From Myxococcales bacterium (lineage in GTDB: Bacteria > Myxococcota_A > Polyangia > Polyangiales > Polyangiaceae): 9,019 nt of DNA. Shown here piece by piece: positions 1-6,604 of this stretch. The stretch's first letter is position 1, and each line of letters begins with the position of its first letter. Location: the NCBI GenBank assembly GCA_013298325.1, contig JAAFHJ010000161.1, forward strand, positions 1 to 9,019, in the 5' to 3' direction. The translations under genes and the position numbers were made by a program. The notes under the pieces are model-generated. The model saw only the letters and a list, made by a program, of their open reading frames with translations. It was not told where the DNA came from and did not search any database.

Positions 1-710
1 TCGAGCGCATCGACGCGGACGGCAATACGCGTTCCGGGGCCGGCCAGCGTCGCTGGAATCAGGAAATCAGATTTTTCGGCGACGTCCCGTACCGACTTCT
101 CTTCTTTTCCGTAGAGACCGTCGTGGGCGACGAACGCGATCTTGCGCGCGACGGCGATGTGGGCAGCATCCAGCCGCGCCGTTACCGGGATCGGCGTGCC
201 TGTCGGGCTCTCCTTTACGACTTCCGCCGTCAGCGTGATTTCTCCGAACCCGTCGGTGTCTTTTCGAGCCTGCTCGGCGAGCGCAACCTCCCGTTTGCCC
301 GCTTCGGTCGGCAACGTGAAGTTTCGATGGAGAATCGCGGCGGCGCGGAACGCTTCGAGCGCCTTCTTCTTCCCAAGGATGCTTCGCAGGGAGCCGAGCC
401 GCACGTAGCACTCGACGACCGTTTCCGGCGACAAGGAGCCGCGCTCGATCGCCTCCCGATAGAGGGTCTCTGCCCGGTCGAAATCCCCTTTGTCCCAGGC
501 ATCTTTGGCGAAATGAACGCGCCCCTCGGCCGCCGTTTGTTCGGGAGTCGCCGGGATTCCGGAGGCCGCTTTCGGGGCTTCGACCGGTTTGGGGGCTTCG
601 ACCGGCTTCGCGTCCGTGCTCGGGGGGGCCGCCGCAGCGACCGTCGACCACGCGCCAATCGGCAGCGCGAAGACGAGAGCCGTGGACAGTCTTCGGAGGG
701 ATCGATTCAC
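1..710 (-). CDS. Secreted TPR-type protein, C terminus beyond window
   Basis: This reading frame begins at a GTG (708-710) and stays open to the left edge; 236 residues are visible. The N terminus is a clear signal peptide: NRSLRR basic patch, hydrophobic stretch at residues 11-28, and an AAAA-type cleavage site near 25-28, so the protein is exported. A Pro/Ala-rich linker with the duplicated motif KPVEAP (35-46) follows. Residues 60-131 look like two TPR-like helical hairpins (GDFDRAETLYREAI, then a second helix pair), which usually mediate protein-protein contacts. After about residue 155 the sequence becomes beta-rich (FGEITLTAEV, IPVTARLDAAHIAVARK). The GTG start is supported by its GTGA overlap with the stop of the upstream lipoprotein gene, which implies translational coupling. 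No enzyme motif is visible. The TPR reading comes from pattern only and the exact function is unknown. Confidence 0.8.
   Translation of the reverse strand, partial: MNRSLRRLSTALVFALPIGAWSTVAAAAPPSTDAKPVEAPKPVEAPKAASGIPATPEQTAAEGRVHFAKDAWDKGDFDRAETLYREAIERGSLSPETVVECYVRLGSLRSILGKKKALEAFRAAAILHRNFTLPTEAGKREVALAEQARKDTDGFGEITLTAEVVKESPTGTPIPVTARLDAAHIAVARKIAFVAHDGLYGKEEKSVRDVAEKSDFLIPATLAGPGTRIAVRVDAL
574..609. repeat. Two-copy 18-bp tandem repeat inside the TPR gene
   Basis: Two adjacent 18-base units on the plus strand (574-591 and 592-609) begin GGGGCTTCGACCGG and differ at two positions. On the coding strand they encode KPVEAP twice, in the linker between the signal peptide and the TPR region. 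The period is a multiple of three, so copy-number change would keep the frame. It probably arose by local duplication in a disordered linker. Confidence 0.75.
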
Positions 711-1456
711 GGGAAGGCCTGTGCGGGGCGGGAACGAGAAAAGTAGAAACGAAACGAGCCTTGCAGGTGCCCGCGACAGGGTGGCGGCGGACCGTTCCCA
801 CCCGGGCAGACTTCTCGCGGATCGGCGAGATAGACGTCGAAGTTTGCGTCGGTCAAACGCTCTTTTGCGTTCGCTTCTCCTGGATTTCCATTGAAAAGAC
901 TTGCGAAGGTGATCGTCGATTTCCCCGTCGCGGCGGCCGGCGCCGTTGCGGAGCATCGGGTGGCGACGGGGATGGCTGATGCGCCGACGCAGGCGCCGCC
1001 GGCCCCAAGACTCACTTCGCGGAGCGCGTAAAGCGTGGTGTTCTGCGTCCGGCAGGTCGTCTGGAGGGAGAGGTTTCCGTGGACCAACGGGGGATTCGGA
1101 TCGGCGACGATCGGGGTCCCCGGAGCCGCAATTCCTGGCGCGAGGCCGACGGGAATGGGTGTACCATACAAGGAAGTCCCGTTCTTCGGCCGAATCGCGT
1201 TGATGTCGTCGACGAGAAACGACAAGCCGTCCGAAAACGTTGTAAAATCGCTCCCGCGTTGGATCCGGATCGCGTACGTGTCCCGGTAGGGCTGCCCGCC
1301 GAAGAAGTCTGGTGCGAGGTCGAAGGGGCCGGTCCAGCAATCGGCGACGTCGAGTTCCCCACTTGCAGTACCGACACCCTCCTCGACGGAGCAGCCGGCA
1401 GCCGCAAGCAGAGGGAGGCCGGCGGCAAAAAGCGCAACGCGCGCACGCGGCGCCAT
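707..1456 (-). CDS. Probable lipoprotein of unknown function
   Basis: A 249-residue protein starts at the ATG at 1454-1456. The N terminus MAPRARVALFAAGLPLLAAA is followed by G-C22, a basic region plus hydrophobic core plus a relaxed lipobox (AAGC, with Ala rather than Leu at -3). Export and lipidation at C22 are therefore likely but not certain. The mature part has six further cysteines (40, 135, 156, 168, 217, 227), suggesting periplasmic disulfides, and a beta-like character ending in GSFRFYF. No catalytic motif is recognised. An in-frame ATG at 1484-1486 would add ten residues (MDAGPQKRTT); the shorter form gives a better signal peptide. The TGA stop (707-709) overlaps the GTG of the downstream TPR gene. 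It lies 64 bases after the DUF2071 gene on the same strand. Similar orphan lipoproteins are common in myxobacteria, but I cannot name the family. Confidence 0.78.
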   Translation of the reverse strand: MAPRARVALFAAGLPLLAAAGCSVEEGVGTASGELDVADCWTGPFDLAPDFFGGQPYRDTYAIRIQRGSDFTTFSDGLSFLVDDINAIRPKNGTSLYGTPIPVGLAPGIAAPGTPIVADPNPPLVHGNLSLQTTCRTQNTTLYALREVSLGAGGACVGASAIPVATRCSATAPAAATGKSTITFASLFNGNPGEANAKERLTDANFDVYLADPREVCPGGNGPPPPCRGHLQGSFRFYFSRSRPAQAFP

Positions 1457-1520
1457 CGTCGTTCGCTTCTGGGGCCCGGCGTCCATCGGCGCGACACTAC
1501 CCCGGAACGGCGTCCTCTCG

Positions 1521-2270
1521 CTACCTCTGTAGGGGGAGCTTTGCGACGGGGAACGTCGAAAACACCTCGACGGAAACCCCCGGCGACGCGTGGGCACAAA
1601 TAGGCGGACTGACTCCAGAAAGACCGACGGCCGCCGTGAGCTCCTCGGAGAACTCAAGGAGTTCGACGGCGCGGAGCGGGTAGGGGAGGTGGTGGACCGC
1701 GCCGCAGTGGAGTTCGCCCCGGCGGGCGACGAACAAGAGATAGCGCTCAAGGAGGAAGTACTCGAGGCTCAACGGTGTGGTGGCCGACGGTGCTTCCGGC
1801 GTTGGGAGGGGCTCCCTAAAGCGCGCCTTCGCGCGGAAGTGGGTGTGCTGGTGGCGTCGGCGGCTTTCGTAGGTCACGAGCGAATCGCGACCCTCGAACG
1901 ACATATCCGCGTGGAAGTACGGCAGTCCCCAGAAGGTCTTTGCCACTTCGACGGCCACGAGCGAACTCGCCTCCAGCGACAAGAAGAAGACTCCCGGTTT
2001 GCCTGCATGATGCACGTACGTCCGCAGGTTCGTCTCCAAGAAGTTGAGCCCGAGCGCCGGCGGAACCACCGGTGGAACGATGTTCTCCATCTTGAAGGGG
2101 ACGAAGCCGACGAGCGCCTTCCCCTCCCACAGGTCGAGTTCGAGGGGCTCGGGCACGAGCGGTCGCAACTGTTCCGCGGGGACGGTGGCGTGCACGAACA
2201 GCAGATCGCTCCAGCGCTGGGAACCGGCGTTTCGGCCCTGCGGGCGCGTGCGAGGGGCAACACGATCCAT
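1521..2270 (-). CDS. DUF2071 (YqjF-like) family protein
   Basis: This 249-residue cytoplasmic protein matches the DUF2071/COG3361 family along its whole length. Characteristic stretches are QRWSDLLFVHATVP (18-31), PLELDLWEGKALVGFVPFKM (42-61), FLETNLRTYV (77-86), KPGVFFLSLEASSLVAVEVA (91-110) followed by FWGLPYFHADM (113-123), and HHLPYPLRAVELLEF (193-207). The length fits the family. The biochemical role of the family is not established as far as I know. Its fold is thought to resemble acetoacetate-decarboxylase-like barrels, which would imply a small-molecule ligand, but that is a weak inference. The ATG at 2268-2270 was chosen because conservation begins shortly after it. The frame remains open upstream to 2441, but those residues are Arg/His-rich and unlike the family. 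No clear Shine-Dalgarno is visible. It is the first gene of the leftward cluster. Confidence 0.9.
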   Translation of the reverse strand: MDRVAPRTRPQGRNAGSQRWSDLLFVHATVPAEQLRPLVPEPLELDLWEGKALVGFVPFKMENIVPPVVPPALGLNFLETNLRTYVHHAGKPGVFFLSLEASSLVAVEVAKTFWGLPYFHADMSFEGRDSLVTYESRRRHQHTHFRAKARFREPLPTPEAPSATTPLSLEYFLLERYLLFVARRGELHCGAVHHLPYPLRAVELLEFSEELTAAVGLSGVSPPICAHASPGVSVEVFSTFPVAKLPLQR

Positions 2271-2491
2271 GGCGCGAACATGGCACTCGTGGGGGCGTGC
2301 GGCGAGTGATCTCGTGACATCGGTGAATTCCAGGTCGCGGAGTCGCCGCGCACCGGTGATCCCCTTTGACCTGTGTGCGGAAGTGCGCCAAGAAGCGCGG
2401 CATCCCACGATGCGCGCGCCCAACGTCGGGCGATGGCACATCGGTCCGTCCCCCCCGCGGCGGTTTCATTCGTCGTAGCTCCGGTGTTCCT
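2271..2491. promoter_or_regulatory. Divergent intergenic region with small palindromes
   Basis: This 221-base spacer separates the leftward DUF2071 gene from the rightward cysteine-rich gene, so promoters for both must lie in or near it. No convincing -35/-10 pair is visible. A TTGACC at 2366-2371 is -35-like, but the hexamer 17 bases downstream (CAAGAA) is a poor -10. Two short inverted repeats are present: CGCGG-AGTCG-CCGCG at 2336-2350, extendable with a bulge to GGT/ACC flanks, and CGATG-GCA-CATCG at 2431-2443. Either could be a protein-binding site, though five-base stems are expected by chance in GC-rich DNA. The regulatory role is inferred from gene arrangement only. Confidence 0.4.
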
Positions 2492-4525
2492 ATGAAATTT
2501 ATTCGCTCGATTCTCGCGCTCGGAAGCATCTCATCCTTCGCAATTGCGTGCTCCACTCAGGAGCCGGTTGCCGTAGACACTTTGGAAGAAGCGCTTACGG
2601 GTGATGTGATCTTCAAAGAAAATTGGGAGAACGGAACGAACGCGTGGGAGACGACGAGCGTTAACTTCTCAAACTTCGGAAACGGCCAGGGGACTGCCCT
2701 CGCGACGACAACCGACGCAGCGACGTGCTCTGGGAAGTACCTGCGTGAGACGCTTCCGTGGGCCGGTGGACGCTTCTTCACGAAGAACCTCATCACGGTG
2801 AAGCCCGGCACGACCTATTGCATGCAGGTTCTCGTCCGCGGGAAGGGCAATAGCAACGGCTTCGTCGGTTTGAATGCGACGGCAAGCACGCGCGCGTCCG
2901 GCGTAGAGCATTGGTTGATCGGTGGGCAGCCCGGCTTTCGCACCAACTACGGTGTAAACGACACCGTCACGCCGATCGCGAAGGACGGAAACTGGCATTG
3001 GGCGGCGAAGCAGTTCGTCCCGCTCGCCGGCGAAACGAAGATCGTCATCAAGGGGGAGCAGTTCCAAGGGACGAACGCGACCCTGCCGACGGACGCGGCC
3101 GAGTTTGATGACATCCGCCTGGTCGAAGGGCCGTGCCCGGCAGCTGCGCCGCTTCCCGACGCGATTTCTTGCGGAAATTCTTGCGATATTCCGACGAACA
3201 CGTGCATCGCCTGCAACGGCAATGAGGGCTCCGCCGCGAGCCAGCCCTGCCAGGTGAAGACGAAGCCGATCTGCACCCTGGCCGGCGCCGGCGCCGGGAG
3301 CTGCCGCGGATGCAAGAAAGATGCAGAATGCAGCAACAGCGCGTTTTGCAACACGGGCACCGGCGCCTGCGACCCGAAGGTTGCCAACGGCGGCGCGATT
3401 CCCGGCTCGAGCCTCCGCCCGATCGCCAACCGTGATCCGGCCGACCCCCAGCTCGACGGTGCATGCACGCCGCGCGTCGGGAGCGCCGTCTGCAAAGCGG
3501 CCATCTGCTCGGTCATCGACAGCCTCTGCGGCCTCCGCGACGGCGAGTCGGGCTGCACCGCGGGTAACGCGGCGACGATCTGCCGCTCCGGCTTCTGCAG
3601 CCAAGGCGGCACCTGCATCGGTGCGAACGCCTGCGTGACCGACGGCGACTGCAAAGATGGCTGGTGCGACATGTCGGCCGGCAAGTGCAAGGCGCCGGTT
3701 TCGAACGGCGACTCGATCCCGGTCGACTCGAAGCACGTCACGCCGCGCGTCGCTGGCGTCTGCCAGCCGGACACCGCGACGCTCGTCTGCCTTTCGAAGA
3801 CCTGCGAGACGGTCGACAACCGCTGCGGCCTGAAGAACGGCACGACCTGCGCGGCCGACACGACCTGTCGCTCGGCGGTCTGCTTCACCGACAAGAAGTG
3901 TGGCAAACCGGTCGGCGAGACCTGCACCGGAAACGCCCAGTGCCGCTCGGCGGTCTGCAACAGCGGGCGCTGCATCGGCTGCGCATCGGACAGCGAATGC
4001 AACGCGGGGAGCTACTGCGACAAGCCGGGCACCGGCGACGCCGCCTGCCTTCCGAAGAAGCCGAACCTCGACCCCTGCGGCGCAGCGAACGAGTGCCTTA
4101 CCGGCACCTGCGACAGCAACAAAAAGTGCGGAAAGCTTGACGGAAAAGTCTGTGCATCCCCCACGGAATGCCAGACGCCGAGCTGCGCCGACGGAGCCTG
4201 CGGCGCCGCCACCTGTGAGAGCGACGCCGACTGTGGCGACAGCAAGAGCGGGCGCGTTTGTGACACGTCGGCGACCGGCGGAAAGTGCGTCGATGGCTGC
4301 AAGGTCGACCCGGCTGCCGACCGCGGCTGCCCCGATACGTTCGTCTGTACCGACGTCGGGACGGCATTTGGTGCCTGTGTGGCCGCCGGCCCCGCCGATG
4401 ACGGCGCGACCCTCGAAGGGGGCGGCCTCGGCTGCGCGGTGACGCCGGCCTCGACGCGCACCAGCCTCGGAGCGCTGCTCGCGGCGGTCGGGCTCGTCGT
4501 CGCGACCTTCCGTCGTCGCAAGTAA
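2492..4525 (+). CDS. Cysteine-rich surface lipoprotein with MYXO-CTERM-like tail
   Basis: This 677-residue protein starts at the ATG at 2492, the only start that exposes the signal peptide. MKFIRSILALGSISSFAIAC has a basic head, a hydrophobic core and a lipobox-like end (AIAC), giving probable lipidation at C20. Residues 37-215 (VIFKENWENGTNAWETT... through FDDIRLVEGPC) resemble a jelly-roll carbohydrate-binding-type domain. Residues 227-630 hold dozens of cysteines in repeats of the pattern C-x2-D-x2-C-x(4-7)-C-x(4-9)-C, alternating with CRSxxC and CGLxxGxxC units, presumably disulfide-locked as an extracellular stalk. A Gly-rich linker (GGGLGC, C648) is followed by a hydrophobic helix (about 658-672) and FRRRK. 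This Cys + helix + Arg layout is that of MYXO-CTERM myxosortase signals. The inferred role is a cell-surface binding or adhesion protein; no enzyme motif is visible. It appears to be a single-gene transcript closed by a hairpin terminator. Confidence 0.88.
   Translation: MKFIRSILALGSISSFAIACSTQEPVAVDTLEEALTGDVIFKENWENGTNAWETTSVNFSNFGNGQGTALATTTDAATCSGKYLRETLPWAGGRFFTKNLITVKPGTTYCMQVLVRGKGNSNGFVGLNATASTRASGVEHWLIGGQPGFRTNYGVNDTVTPIAKDGNWHWAAKQFVPLAGETKIVIKGEQFQGTNATLPTDAAEFDDIRLVEGPCPAAAPLPDAISCGNSCDIPTNTCIACNGNEGSAASQPCQVKTKPICTLAGAGAGSCRGCKKDAECSNSAFCNTGTGACDPKVANGGAIPGSSLRPIANRDPADPQLDGACTPRVGSAVCKAAICSVIDSLCGLRDGESGCTAGNAATICRSGFCSQGGTCIGANACVTDGDCKDGWCDMSAGKCKAPVSNGDSIPVDSKHVTPRVAGVCQPDTATLVCLSKTCETVDNRCGLKNGTTCAADTTCRSAVCFTDKKCGKPVGETCTGNAQCRSAVCNSGRCIGCASDSECNAGSYCDKPGTGDAACLPKKPNLDPCGAANECLTGTCDSNKKCGKLDGKVCASPTECQTPSCADGACGAATCESDADCGDSKSGRVCDTSATGGKCVDGCKVDPAADRGCPDTFVCTDVGTAFGACVAAGPADDGATLEGGGLGCAVTPASTRTSLGALLAAVGLVVATFRRRK
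3311..3901 (+). repeat. Tandem cysteine-rich modules in the surface protein
   Basis: Two consecutive modules align at protein level. Module 1 covers residues 274-380 (3311-3631) and module 2 residues 381-470 (3632-3901). Each opens with C-x(2-3)-D-x2-C-x(4-5)-C-x6-C, runs through V-x-NG-x2-IP, then GxC(T/Q)P, then (I/T)C-x2-(I/V)D-x2-CGL-x2-G-x(2-3)-C, and ends with CRSxxC-x4-C. Partial copies continue to about residue 600. At DNA level the 15-mer CGCTCGGCGGTCTGC recurs at 3869-3883 and 3944-3958, exactly 75 bases apart and in frame, which points to internal duplication. Confidence 0.75.
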
Positions 4526-4578
4526 CCGCGATCTTCGCCCGGCGAGCCGCCGGATCGAAGAAGCTGGTCGTGAACACG

Positions 4579-4622
4579 AAAGAACGCCAATTGCTGCAAG
4601 CTGCATGCAATTGGCGTTCTTT
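4579..4622 (+). terminator. Strong hairpin terminator after the cysteine-rich gene
   Basis: A perfect 16-bp inverted repeat pairs AAAGAACGCCAATTGC (4579-4594) with its exact complement at 4607-4622. The stem can extend four more pairs (TGCA 4595-4598 with 4602-4605) past one bulged base, leaving the 3-base loop AGC. The T-rich run TTCTTTCTTTCT (4616-4627) ends the structure, as expected for Rho-independent termination. It lies 53 bases after the stop of the cysteine-rich gene. The left arm supplies a matching A-rich tract, so it might also work on the opposite strand, although no gene ends there. Confidence 0.85.
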
Positions 4623-4697
4623 CTTTCTCCGTCGGTGAAGGTGGGAGAGGAACCGCTTGACGGCGTCCCCTCGGATCCGGTTCGATACACGACCTCT
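4623..4697 (+). promoter_or_regulatory. Short leader expected to hold the sigma-gene promoter
   Basis: Only 75 bases separate the terminator hairpin from the chosen ATG of the sigma-factor gene, so any promoter for that gene must be here or overlap the hairpin. A TTGACG at 4657-4662 resembles a -35 element. The bases at the expected -10 position (GTTCGATAC, 4680-4688) are a weak match. GGGAGAGGA at 4643-4651 is Shine-Dalgarno-like but has no in-frame start at the right distance. The promoter call is tentative. Confidence 0.3.
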
Positions 4698-5399
4698 ATG
4701 CTTCCGGCCGATCATCCGGAGACCCGGCGCCGGTTCCAAGCGGAGCTCGACCTCGTCTCGATCGTCGTCGCCCAGACGATGCGCCTCTTTGGGCGTTTCG
4801 TCGAAGTCGACGACTTGCAGAGCTTTGGCCACGAAGGGTTGTTGCAGGCTGCACGCACCTACGACCCGAGCCGGGAGGTCCCGTTTCGTCGTTGGGCGAA
4901 CGTACGTGTTCGTGGCGCCGTCTATGACGGGGTTCGTCGCTCGGGCCGGCTCCCGCGCCGCCTCTACCTCCGCGTGCAGGCGCTCGCCTCAGCGGCCCTC
5001 GTGACGGAAGCGGCCGACGAGCAACAGTCGGGGGACGCCGCGCCTCGCACCGCCCTCGAAGCGGACGAAGCGGTCCGGGATCGTTTGGGGGCGAGCGCGA
5101 CTGCGATGGCAGCCGCAATTCTCGCGGCGCGAAGCATCGACGATGAGACACTTCATGTGCCCGACACGCGCGCCAACCCGGAAGAGACGGCCGCTCTGAA
5201 GCAGCTCGCCGGCCACCTCCGCGCCGCGGTTGACGGGCGCGATGATCCAGAAAAAACTCTCCTTTTGCGCATGTACTGGCAGGGGGAGAGCCTCGAAGAG
5301 GCCGGGGCCGCTGTAGGCCTTTCGCGCTCGTGGGCGTGTAGGATACACGCACGCGCGATAGGCAGCATCGGCAAGCAGCTGCGCAGCCTCGTGGAGTAG
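4698..5399 (+). CDS. FliA/sigma-28-like RNA polymerase sigma factor
   Basis: This 233-residue sigma-70 family protein is similar in length and layout to FliA-type factors (E. coli FliA is 239). Region 2 spans about residues 18-82 and contains DLQSFGHEGLLQAARTYDPS and VPFRRWANVRVRGAVYDGVR, the core-binding and -10-recognition segment typical of the FliA/SigB/SigF group. The central part (about 95-165) is poorly conserved. Region 4 (about 182-230) has a helix-turn-helix ESLEEAGAAVGLSRSWACRIHARAI that would contact -35 DNA. The product directs RNA polymerase to a specific promoter set. No motility gene is adjacent, so the name fliA is not justified. ATG 4698 was chosen; GTG codons at 4635 and 4641 are in-frame alternatives that would add about 20 unconserved residues. 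No anti-sigma gene is seen in this window. mnmA follows 34 bases downstream. Confidence 0.88.
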   Translation: MLPADHPETRRRFQAELDLVSIVVAQTMRLFGRFVEVDDLQSFGHEGLLQAARTYDPSREVPFRRWANVRVRGAVYDGVRRSGRLPRRLYLRVQALASAALVTEAADEQQSGDAAPRTALEADEAVRDRLGASATAMAAAILAARSIDDETLHVPDTRANPEETAALKQLAGHLRAAVDGRDDPEKTLLLRMYWQGESLEEAGAAVGLSRSWACRIHARAIGSIGKQLRSLVE

Positions 5400-5433
5400 C
5401 GGCCGAAGGAAATTCGGGCTACCGGCACGTTCC

Positions 5434-6534
5434 ATGGGCGAGCGTGTGATTGTGGCGATGAGCGGCGGCGTCGACTCCAGCGTGGCAGCGGCGCGTCTCC
5501 ACGACGCTGGCTACGAGGTGGTCGGGGTGACCCTCCACTTGTGGGATTATCCGGACGACCCGGACGCGAAGGGGGCCCATGGCCGCTGTTGCGCACCGGA
5601 AGACCAATACGACGCCCGCCGTGTCGCCGACTTCGTTGGATTTCCTCACTTTACCTTCGATCGCCGGGATGCGTTCCGGACCCAGGTCGTCGAGCCCTTC
5701 GTCGATGCCTACCTCGCCGGGACGACGCCGAGCCCCTGCACGACCTGCAACCGAAGCGTGAAGCTTGGCGAACTGCTTGCGCTCGCCAAACGGCTCGGCG
5801 CGACGAAAGTTGCCACCGGGCATTTCGCACGGATTGAAAGGGACGAAACCGGGCGCGCGTTCGTTGCGGAGGCGGTCGATCGACGGAAGGATCAAAGCTA
5901 CTTTCTCTATTCAGTCCCCGAAGAATTGGTGGAGATGCTCGTCTTTCCGCTCGGAGAAAGCACGAAAGACGAAGTACGCGCCGAGGCGGTCGCGCGGAGC
6001 CTTCCTGGCGCGACAAAAGGCGAAAGCCAGGAGCTTTGTTTCGTCGGCCAAGGGGCCGGCGCCTACGCAAAGTTCGTCGAGGAACGCGCGGGCGATCGAC
6101 GAACGGCCGGCACCCTCGTCGACGAGGCGGGGAAGGTCCTCGGTCGCCACGAAGGCATCCACAAGTTCACCGTCGGCCAGCGAAAAGGGCTCGGCGTGGC
6201 GCTCGGGCACCCGGCCTTCGTAACGCGCATCGACGGCCGGACCGGCGTCGTTGTGCTCGGCTCCGAGGAGGGGCTCGCGGTGCGCGAATGTTCCGTGGAA
6301 GATGCATGCTTTTCGCCGGGCGTGACGTTCCCCTTTCGTGCACGCGTGCGGGTCCGCTACCGGCACGAGGGGGCACCTGCGATCGTTCGTCGCGACGAAA
6401 GTGGCGAAATTCGCGTCGTATTTGACGAGCCGGTCCGCGCCGTCACCACCGGCCAGGTGGCCGTCTTCTACGATCCCGCGTCACCGATCCTTGCCCGCGT
6501 CTACGGCGGCGGGAAGATCGTCGCCCACGCGTGA
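5434..6534 (+). CDS. mnmA: tRNA-specific 2-thiouridylase MnmA
   Basis: MnmA puts sulfur on C2 of wobble uridine U34 in tRNAs for Lys, Glu and Gln, using ATP to adenylate the base and a protein persulfide as sulfur donor. It acts in the cytoplasm. The 366-residue length is normal for the family. Visible motifs are the PP-loop SGGVDSS (10-16), GVTLHLW (31-37), the first catalytic cysteine in SPCTTCN (C105 aligns with the usual nucleophile), ATGHFAR (127-133), KDQSYFLY (152-159), the second cysteine in ELCFVG (C202), and IHKFTVGQRKGLG (242-254) starting the central domain; a C-terminal beta-barrel domain follows to the end. All key residues appear intact. The ATG at 5434 gives the standard short lead into the PP-loop, though no strong Shine-Dalgarno precedes it. 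It lies 34 bases after the sigma gene and may be co-transcribed. Confidence 0.97.
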   Translation: MGERVIVAMSGGVDSSVAAARLHDAGYEVVGVTLHLWDYPDDPDAKGAHGRCCAPEDQYDARRVADFVGFPHFTFDRRDAFRTQVVEPFVDAYLAGTTPSPCTTCNRSVKLGELLALAKRLGATKVATGHFARIERDETGRAFVAEAVDRRKDQSYFLYSVPEELVEMLVFPLGESTKDEVRAEAVARSLPGATKGESQELCFVGQGAGAYAKFVEERAGDRRTAGTLVDEAGKVLGRHEGIHKFTVGQRKGLGVALGHPAFVTRIDGRTGVVVLGSEEGLAVRECSVEDACFSPGVTFPFRARVRVRYRHEGAPAIVRRDESGEIRVVFDEPVRAVTTGQVAVFYDPASPILARVYGGGKIVAHA

Positions 6535-6604
6535 GTTCGCGAGGGATGCCGCTGGAACTCCACGAAAATAGCGGGTACCGACAGCCCCCGTGACGCCCCT
6601 GCCG

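Noticed and set aside
67..801. Alternative minus-strand frame of 244 codons covering the TPR gene
   Set aside because: Its translation is Arg/Gly/Pro-rich and lacks structure. The frame starting at 710 has a signal peptide, TPR-like helices and a coupled start.
2281..2450. TGGCAC elements at 2281-2286 and 2434-2439 as possible sigma-54 -24 boxes
   Set aside because: Neither has GC at the required -12 spacing; the matching positions read GG and CG.
2366..2491. Upstream TTG start giving a 719-residue cysteine-rich protein
   Set aside because: It would place 42 Arg/Cys/Pro-rich residues before a good lipoprotein signal. The ATG at 2492 begins exactly at that signal.
3281..3298. Three-copy GCCGGC hexamer as a functional repeat
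   Set aside because: It simply encodes an Ala-Gly run in a linker of the cysteine-rich protein, and three short GC-rich copies are expected in such DNA.
2669..4690. A 673-codon open frame antisense to the cysteine-rich gene
   Set aside because: It is a by-product of regular GC-rich codon usage and repeated TGC codons on the plus strand. Its translation is a low-complexity Ala/Arg/Val mix with no domain, while the plus-strand protein has a signal, modules and a tail.
4605..4697. Upstream ATG for the sigma factor at 4605
   Set aside because: It lies inside the terminator hairpin and adds unconserved residues. Family similarity begins only after the ATG at 4698.
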